Shown here piece after piece: positions 33,135-38,058 of a stretch of DNA of 38,058 bases. The notes beneath the pieces were generated by a model that worked only from the letters and a program-made list of their open reading frames with translations, made no database searches and was not told where the DNA came from. The stretch lies in assembly GCA_003483885.1 (NCBI GenBank), contig DMXI01000241.1:1-38058 (forward strand), read 5' to 3'. How positions within the stretch are numbered: position 1 is the first letter of the stretch; every line of letters starts with the position of its first letter. Source of the DNA: Microscillaceae bacterium. Lineage in GTDB: Bacteria > Bacteroidota > Bacteroidia > Cytophagales > Microscillaceae. The position numbers and the translations under genes are program-made.

Positions 33135-34247
33135 TTATAAGGACATTAAACCGGCAATTTTTTTCTGTATATTTTGATCTCCTGGCAAATCAAGGTGAAA
33201 TGGAACATTCGGTTTTCCCCCTTCAAAATAGAATACTTGTCGAGAAGGCACACCTGATCCTTCAAAAGCTGCACTACTCATGGGAACAATACCATCTCCC
33301 ATATTTAATTTTCCCGGATCGGGAGATATGGTGCCTTTTGTGGTATAAGTGTAGGTAAGTTGAGTACCTTGTTGATTGTCTTTGCCCACCATAAGATAAT
33401 AAGGAATGGTAGAGGAATACTTATAGCTCAGTTTTGCAAACATTTCGCTGGCCGCATCAAAATTTTGAGCGTTTGCCGAATAATCTTTGATCAATACTTG
33501 ATTCACATTTGGTTGGCTTTCGCTAAACACGCTATATTTTTCGTTTCCTTGTTCAACGAAATGATCATCTGCCAATGGTAACAACTGATACGTAGAAGGG
33601 TAGCGGCTGTCATCTACAAATTGCTGTATATCTGTGCCTAAATCAATGGAACTGAATTTCTGCATATTACCCAAGATAGCATTGAGCGCCAGAGGAGCAC
33701 CAAGATGAGGAGTACCAAGGGTAATAAATGCCGAAATGTGATTATAAACAGCGTCCTTTTTTGCAATCCCGGTTTCCAAGTAGTACCTTCCTACGATGCC
33801 TCCCATACTATGTGCTACCAAATACACCTCGTAGTCATTTTTGTATATTGAATCAATCTCATTGAGCGTTTTTTGAAGTTCCAAAGCACTCTGTTCATTG
33901 TTTACTCTCCAATCATAAGCAAATGCTACTAGTAATCTATTTGGAAGTGTTCCTTTTAAATCATCCAGTTCTCTGAAGTTTTTGCTTTCAAAATCATACA
34001 AGTGTTCAAAATAATGAATGAAATCGTGGTAAGCAGTAGGAGCAGATAACCCATACATAATGGGCTGGCCTGCTACCAAAGAAGGATCTTCCAGTACTTT
34101 AAGAGCCGCAGCCTTTAGCCCGAGCTTGGCATAAGCGATTACCTTGGCTGGCCATTGAGTAATGAGCGGATGGTAAGATTGATCTTTCTTGACCAGTGTG
34201 CTTCCAGTAGTACCTGGAATGAGCACAATAATTTTATTGGTTGCCAT
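33135..34247 (-). CDS. LCAT/lipase-like alpha/beta-hydrolase
   Basis: This is a 370-residue serine hydrolase of the lecithin:cholesterol acyltransferase/PGAP1-like branch. The oxyanion segment is LIPGTTGSTL (9-18) and AYDWR is at 110-114. The nucleophile elbow is VAHSMGGIVGRYYLE (S147), and FITLGTPHLGAPLA follows. The likely acid is the Asp in NMGDGIVPMSS (about 317) and the His that in VPFHLDLPGD (about 351). There is no signal peptide, so the site of action is unclear; it may be cytosolic, or exported by a non-Sec route. It probably acts on phospholipids or other acyl esters. It is divergent from the serine hydrolase gene to its right. Confidence 0.85.
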   Translation of the reverse strand: MATNKIIVLIPGTTGSTLVKKDQSYHPLITQWPAKVIAYAKLGLKAAALKVLEDPSLVAGQPIMYGLSAPTAYHDFIHYFEHLYDFESKNFRELDDLKGTLPNRLLVAFAYDWRVNNEQSALELQKTLNEIDSIYKNDYEVYLVAHSMGGIVGRYYLETGIAKKDAVYNHISAFITLGTPHLGAPLALNAILGNMQKFSSIDLGTDIQQFVDDSRYPSTYQLLPLADDHFVEQGNEKYSVFSESQPNVNQVLIKDYSANAQNFDAASEMFAKLSYKYSSTIPYYLMVGKDNQQGTQLTYTYTTKGTISPDPGKLNMGDGIVPMSSAAFEGSGVPSRQVFYFEGGKPNVPFHLDLPGDQNIQKKIAGLMSL

Positions 34248-34584
34248 AACAATATTTATTTTATTGCCTATACTGTTGAAAGATAGGCCGTTGAGTATGT
34301 TATTTTCAAACAGTTATTCCGTTTGATGCTACCAAATAATTGCATTTATGGTGAGGGAAAAAATCAAAAAAATGGCATTATCTTAATCCCAAAAAATGTT
34401 ATTTATACAAGAAAGCTTCGACTTAGAAAGGGAGTTGAGGAGAGATAGATAGGTTTGGGTAATGAGTAGCTATCAAGTGAAAAAGAATTATTACCCTGTT
34501 CAAATTTTTTTCCTCATCTTGGCACCCCTTGGTCGGCAAATGAGAAATGTAAAAAGTTTGATATTCAATAAAACAAAAAATCAT
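34248..34584. other. Divergent intergenic region between the lipase and the beta-lactamase-like gene
   Basis: No gene is called. An open frame continues upstream of the chosen ATG 34585 to 34462, but its product there has no signal-peptide-like start. Promoters for both genes should lie here; no clear Bacteroidetes-type element could be identified. Confidence 0.5.
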
Positions 34585-35688
34585 ATGTTGAAGCATTGTA
34601 AGTACACCACTTTTGGAGTGTTGATAACGCTATTAGTTACCAGTAATTTATCGGGACAAAACCTAAAAGGCACGACGGACCAAACGCCAGTGGCTGGTCA
34701 AGGAATAAAAGCTAAAATAGATGTGTTGCTAAAGAAAAAATACCAAGACGGGAAACTGAATGGAAATATATTGGTGGTCAAAAATGGGAAAACTATTTAT
34801 GAAAAGTCATTTGGTTACGCCAATGGAAGTAAAAGTGCGCTATTGACTAAAAAAGATAAGTTTGGGATAGGCTCGGTTTACAAAGAATTTCCCGCAGTAG
34901 CCATCATGCAACTCTATGAAAAAAAACAGCTAAAACTAGAAGACAAAGCTAGTCAGTATATTACCGATCTACCTGATTGGGGAGCCAAAATATCCATCAA
35001 AAACTTATTACAATACACCAGTGGCCTGCCAAAAGTTGGATGGAGAACGCTTTTCAGTAGTGGTAAAAGTATTACCGAAAAAGACCTTTTTGCCCACATT
35101 CAAAGTATTAAAAAGCTTCGTTTTGAGCCTGGTAGCGATTATTTATATACCAACTGCAGCCCATTATTATTAATGAAAGTAGTAGAAAATATTGCTCGTT
35201 TAACTTTTGACCAATACTTGACCAAACATATTTTAAAGCCATTTAATTTGCCAGGAATTGTCTTGAAAAACCATTACCCTTATCAAGATAAATCATCTAT
35301 GGCCCTGCCTTTTAACTCCAGCTTTGTAGAGGACAAATATAAGATGTCTGCCAAAAGTTTACTATTTGCTGCGACTGCTCAAAGCTTGCATCAATGGTTT
35401 CGTAAACTGTCTCATTTTGAGGTGATAAGCGAACGATCTTTGAGACACTTGGCCAAGAAGTATCAACCAGCTGCCCAATTTCAGGCTCCTTTGGGTAATG
35501 TGATATACGATGACAAGAACAAAGAAGTAGAACACGCTCATCACGGCTCTAATGGGAATTATGAATGCCTCGTGCGATACTTTAAACCAGCAGACTTATC
35601 AATTGTAGTGCTCACCAACCAAAAGCATCGTAATGTACACCATATCTCCCAGGAGATTTATGAGATTATAAACGGCCAAAAAAAGTAA
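34585..35688 (+). CDS. Class C beta-lactamase-family serine hydrolase
   Basis: This is a 367-residue exported hydrolase of the beta-lactamase/AmpC-DD-peptidase superfamily. The signal peptide from ATG 34585 is MLKHCKYTTFGVLITLLVTSNLSGQ. The catalytic SxxK motif is S97-V-Y-K100 in FGIGSVYKEFP, the YxN motif is YTN in DYLYTNCSP, and the third motif HxG is in HAHHGSNGNYECL. Further family signatures are GNILVVKNGKTIYEKSFGYAN and IKNLLQYTSGLP. All three active-site motifs are present, so it is likely an active periplasmic esterase, DD-peptidase or peptidase; a true beta-lactamase role is less likely but cannot be excluded. An upstream in-frame ATG at 34540 and the open frame from 34462 would precede the signal peptide and are disfavoured. 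The terminator downstream is shared with dnaE. Confidence 0.88.
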   Translation: MLKHCKYTTFGVLITLLVTSNLSGQNLKGTTDQTPVAGQGIKAKIDVLLKKKYQDGKLNGNILVVKNGKTIYEKSFGYANGSKSALLTKKDKFGIGSVYKEFPAVAIMQLYEKKQLKLEDKASQYITDLPDWGAKISIKNLLQYTSGLPKVGWRTLFSSGKSITEKDLFAHIQSIKKLRFEPGSDYLYTNCSPLLLMKVVENIARLTFDQYLTKHILKPFNLPGIVLKNHYPYQDKSSMALPFNSSFVEDKYKMSAKSLLFAATAQSLHQWFRKLSHFEVISERSLRHLAKKYQPAAQFQAPLGNVIYDDKNKEVEHAHHGSNGNYECLVRYFKPADLSIVVLTNQKHRNVHHISQEIYEIINGQKK

Positions 35689-35689
35689 T

Positions 35690-35724
35690 AAAAAAAGGGC
35701 TTGAGTAACTACCCAAGCCCTAAA
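35690..35724. terminator. Bidirectional terminator between the serine hydrolase gene and dnaE
   Basis: AGGGCTTG (35696 on) and CAAGCCCT (35714-35721) form an 8-bp stem with a 10-nt loop. The T-run is on the minus strand (A-run at 35690-35696), so it fits dnaE best, but it also ends the plus-strand gene. Confidence 0.85.
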
Positions 35725-35749
35725 ACTAATCTTTTAAATTGAGTACGAA

Positions 35750-38058
35750 TCAGTACACCATTTCACATTGTAGTTCAATGGCCTCAAACTTTTGCATCAA
35801 GCGCTCATCGGCTTGAATCTTATATTTCTGGGAATTGAGTTCTACCTTCATCACCGGATCTTCCTGTAAGTCGTACACCCAGATCTTGAGCTCGTGTTCT
35901 CCGCTATTTTCTTGTACCAACTGCTCCATTTGCCCGATCAAGTCCTCACTGAGCTTGGCAATATCAATTTTGATAGAAAGCCCTTTGCACATCTTTTCCT
36001 GCATTTCCTCCAGCGGTTTCACCTGCGAAGGACGTAGTTCAAAGCGATCTTCCGAACCATAGCGTTTTTGCACCTTTCCGGTCAAAAGCACCAATTTATT
36101 CACCTCTATCAATTCCCCAATGGTTTCGTGGCTTTCGCCAAACAATGCCATATCCATAGCGCCTTTGTGATCCTCTATTGAAAAAGAAGTAAAAGGTTTA
36201 CCAGTTTTAGTTTGGCGTAATTCCTTTTTGGTGATGATACCCGCCACCGTAATTTCCTGGTTGGGAAACTTATCAATTTTATCAAGCGTACACTTGCAAA
36301 ATTGCTTCATCTCGGCCCGGTAACGATCCAATGGGTGCCCTGACATATAAAAACCTACCACCTCTTTTTCGCGACTAAGCTTTTCTAGTTGACTCCAGGT
36401 TTCTGTTTGTGGAACCTTTGGGGTGGCAATGGTTACCGCCCCGCTATCGCCAAAGAGCGAAGTTTTGGCATTTTCTATCTCTTTTTGGTAAGCATTTCCG
36501 TATCGGATAATTTTCTCCAGGAAATTATATTGCTCATTGGGCATAGAGGCAAAAAACTGCGCGCGGTGGAGTTTACCCATGTTGTCAAAAGCCCCGGCTT
36601 GAGCAAAACATTCAAAAGACTTTTTGTTAACTGTACGCAAACTTACCCTGCGAGCAAAGTCATACATATCTTCAAAGTGACCATTTTTTTGGCGTTCTTC
36701 GATGATGTTTTCTACAGCAGCATCACCTGTACCCTTTACCGCTCCAAGACCAAAGCGAATTTGCCCCAGAGGGTTTACCGTAAAACTGGCCTCACTTTCG
36801 TTCACATCTGGCCCCAAAATTTCCAAGCCCATGTTTTTGGTTTCCTCAATAAAGAAAGTCACCTTGTCGATGTTGTTCATATTGTGGGTAAGCACCGAGG
36901 CCATATACTCTGAGGGGTAATTGGCTTTGAGATAAGCTGTTTGGTAAGCCACTACTGAATAAGCTGCCGAGTGCGAACGGTTGAAACCGTACTTGGCAAA
37001 CTCCTTCATAATCTCAAATACCTTTTTGGATTTTTCTTCAGGGATATTGTGAATTTCTTTAGCCCCCTTCATAAAAATCACTTCCTGGCGATCCATCTCC
37101 TCAATCTTCTTTTTACCCATCGCCCGACGAAGCAAGTCAGCGCCTCCCAAGGTATAACCTCCCAGAATCTGAGCCGTTTGCATAATCTGCTCTTGGTAAA
37201 CCATAATTCCGTAAGTATTATTCAGAATGGGTTCCAGTAATTCATGCGGATATTCTACTTCTTCGCGACCGTGCTTACGGTTAATAAAGTTAGGAATAAA
37301 CTGTAGCGGGCCAGGGCGATAAAGGGCGTTCATCGCAATCAAATCTTCAATGTTGGTAGGCTTGAGTTGCTTGAGGTACATCCGCATTCCTTCCGACTCA
37401 AACTGAAACGTACCTACCGTTTCCCCTTTTTGATATAATTCTAGCGAAGCTTGATCATCCAATGGAATCTTATCCATATCGATATCGATGCCATAATTTT
37501 TCTTGACCATTCGCAGGGCATCTTTGATAACGGTAAGGGTTTTCAGACCCAAAAAGTCCATCTTCAGCATCCCTGCATCCTCAATCACCTTTCCGTCAAA
37601 CTGGGTTACCAGCAAGTCCGCATCTTTGGATGTACAAACTGGAATGTAATTGAGCAAGTCGTCAGGAGCGATAATTACCCCCGCTGCGTGAATACCCGTA
37701 CCTCGCACCGAGCCTTCCAGAATTTTGGCCTGTTTCAATACTTGGGTTTCCAGATTGCTATCAGGTCCATGCAATATATCTTTCAATTCCTGAACCTCGG
37801 CAAAAGCATCTTTAAGTTTAGTTCCAGGCTTATCAGGAACATATTTGGCGAGTTTGTTAGAATCAGGAATAGGTAACTCGAGTACCCTGGCTACATCTTT
37901 GATGGCCATTTTGGCGGCCATTGTACCATAGGTAATAATTTGAGCTACCTGATTTTTACCATACTTATCAATTACATAATTGATCGCATCCTGTCGTCCC
38001 TCATCATCAAAGTCAATATCCACATCAGGCATCGATACCCTTTCTGGATTCAGAAAAC
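35750..38058 (-). CDS. dnaE: DNA polymerase III alpha subunit DnaE, C-terminal part (N-terminus beyond right edge)
   Basis: DnaE is the replicative polymerase catalytic subunit. About 769 residues are visible. The frame is open to the right edge with FLNPERVS before MPDVDIDFDDEGRQ, the PDxDxDF catalytic palm motif. Next come the fingers region (MYLKQLKPTNIEDLIAMNALYRPGPLQFIPNFINRKHG, YGIMVYQEQIMQTAQILGGYTLGGADLLRRAMGKKK, FNRSHSAAYSVVAYQTAYLKANYP), a helix-hairpin-helix region (LGAVKGTGDAAVENIIEERQ), an OB-fold (EITVAGIITKKELRQTKTGKPFTSFSIEDHKGAMDMALFGE), and a C-terminal tau-interacting-like region. The PHP domain and the first part of the palm lie outside the window. No stop or frameshift is seen. 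A methionine at 38032 is internal, not the start. It ends 62 nt after the neighbouring serine hydrolase gene, convergent with it. Confidence 0.97.
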   Translation of the reverse strand, partial: FLNPERVSMPDVDIDFDDEGRQDAINYVIDKYGKNQVAQIITYGTMAAKMAIKDVARVLELPIPDSNKLAKYVPDKPGTKLKDAFAEVQELKDILHGPDSNLETQVLKQAKILEGSVRGTGIHAAGVIIAPDDLLNYIPVCTSKDADLLVTQFDGKVIEDAGMLKMDFLGLKTLTVIKDALRMVKKNYGIDIDMDKIPLDDQASLELYQKGETVGTFQFESEGMRMYLKQLKPTNIEDLIAMNALYRPGPLQFIPNFINRKHGREEVEYPHELLEPILNNTYGIMVYQEQIMQTAQILGGYTLGGADLLRRAMGKKKIEEMDRQEVIFMKGAKEIHNIPEEKSKKVFEIMKEFAKYGFNRSHSAAYSVVAYQTAYLKANYPSEYMASVLTHNMNNIDKVTFFIEETKNMGLEILGPDVNESEASFTVNPLGQIRFGLGAVKGTGDAAVENIIEERQKNGHFEDMYDFARRVSLRTVNKKSFECFAQAGAFDNMGKLHRAQFFASMPNEQYNFLEKIIRYGNAYQKEIENAKTSLFGDSGAVTIATPKVPQTETWSQLEKLSREKEVVGFYMSGHPLDRYRAEMKQFCKCTLDKIDKFPNQEITVAGIITKKELRQTKTGKPFTSFSIEDHKGAMDMALFGESHETIGELIEVNKLVLLTGKVQKRYGSEDRFELRPSQVKPLEEMQEKMCKGLSIKIDIAKLSEDLIGQMEQLVQENSGEHELKIWVYDLQEDPVMKVELNSQKYKIQADERLMQKFEAIELQCEMVY

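Noticed and set aside
33053..33358. 101-codon plus-strand open frame beginning in the terminator after the lysine-rich gene
   Set aside because: It starts inside a terminator stem and overlaps the convergent lipase C-terminus; the product shows no domain pattern.
36389..36913. 174-codon plus-strand open frame
   Set aside because: Antisense to the conserved dnaE frame.

Overview
The window reads as a chromosomal segment of a marine Bacteroidetes of the Cytophagales type, plausibly Microscilla or a close relative. The species name is an inference. The reasons are: a very long secreted protein ending in a type IX secretion (T9SS) sorting domain, two-component-type propellers fused to an AraC domain, FtsX-like permeases without a linked ATPase, a GIN-domain (DUF2807) protein, a 7TMR-DISM/PAS/SpoIIE sensor phosphatase, AT-leaning DNA, and the general absence of Shine-Dalgarno sequences. 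I saw no rRNA, tRNA, CRISPR array, insertion sequence or phage gene.

Layout. 1-1499 (minus): 5' part of purL, running off the left edge. 1738-2268 (plus): a DinB-fold protein. 2324-6358 (minus): a 1344-residue exported sortilin/BNR-propeller protein with two PKD domains, a GEVED domain and a T9SS tail. 6713-10128 (minus): a four-gene run of a sirtuin, a CpdA-like metallophosphoesterase that has lost most metal ligands, a class V aminotransferase, and a small membrane protein with an odd 5' end. 10351-12792 (plus): an FtsX/MacB-type permease. 12966-15019 (plus): an ECF41-like sigma factor with a fused SnoaL-like domain, an AzoR-type flavin reductase and a cupin, closed by a strong terminator. 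15230-15946: a secreted GIN-domain protein. 16250-22612: two sensors, one HAMP/GAF/PAS protein with no output domain and one 7TMR-DISM/PAS/GAF/SpoIIE phosphatase. 22690-25541: a secreted LecA-like + CAP protein and a TIG-domain lipoprotein with three 98-residue repeats. 25961-28981: a 1006-residue transmembrane propeller-AraC one-component regulator. 28978-31404: an AraC regulator divergent from a DUF3237 + alpha/beta-hydrolase pair. 31716-32984: a lysine-rich secreted protein of unknown family. 33135-35688: a lipase (minus) and a class C beta-lactamase-like serine hydrolase (plus), divergent. 35750-38058 (minus): dnaE, running off the right edge.

How the parts may work together. The best-supported local circuit is the ECF41-like unit. 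The sigma gene and the azoR gene are each preceded by the same bipartite element, KGTCACGTTT-N12-TTGTC, with identical spacing. This suggests that the sigma factor controls itself and the reductase-cupin pair. The two sensors share a paralogous PAS module, and the propeller-AraC protein would carry an extracellular signal to DNA without a kinase. Purine synthesis (purL) and replication (dnaE) are housekeeping edges around an accessory, signalling-rich and envelope-rich interior.
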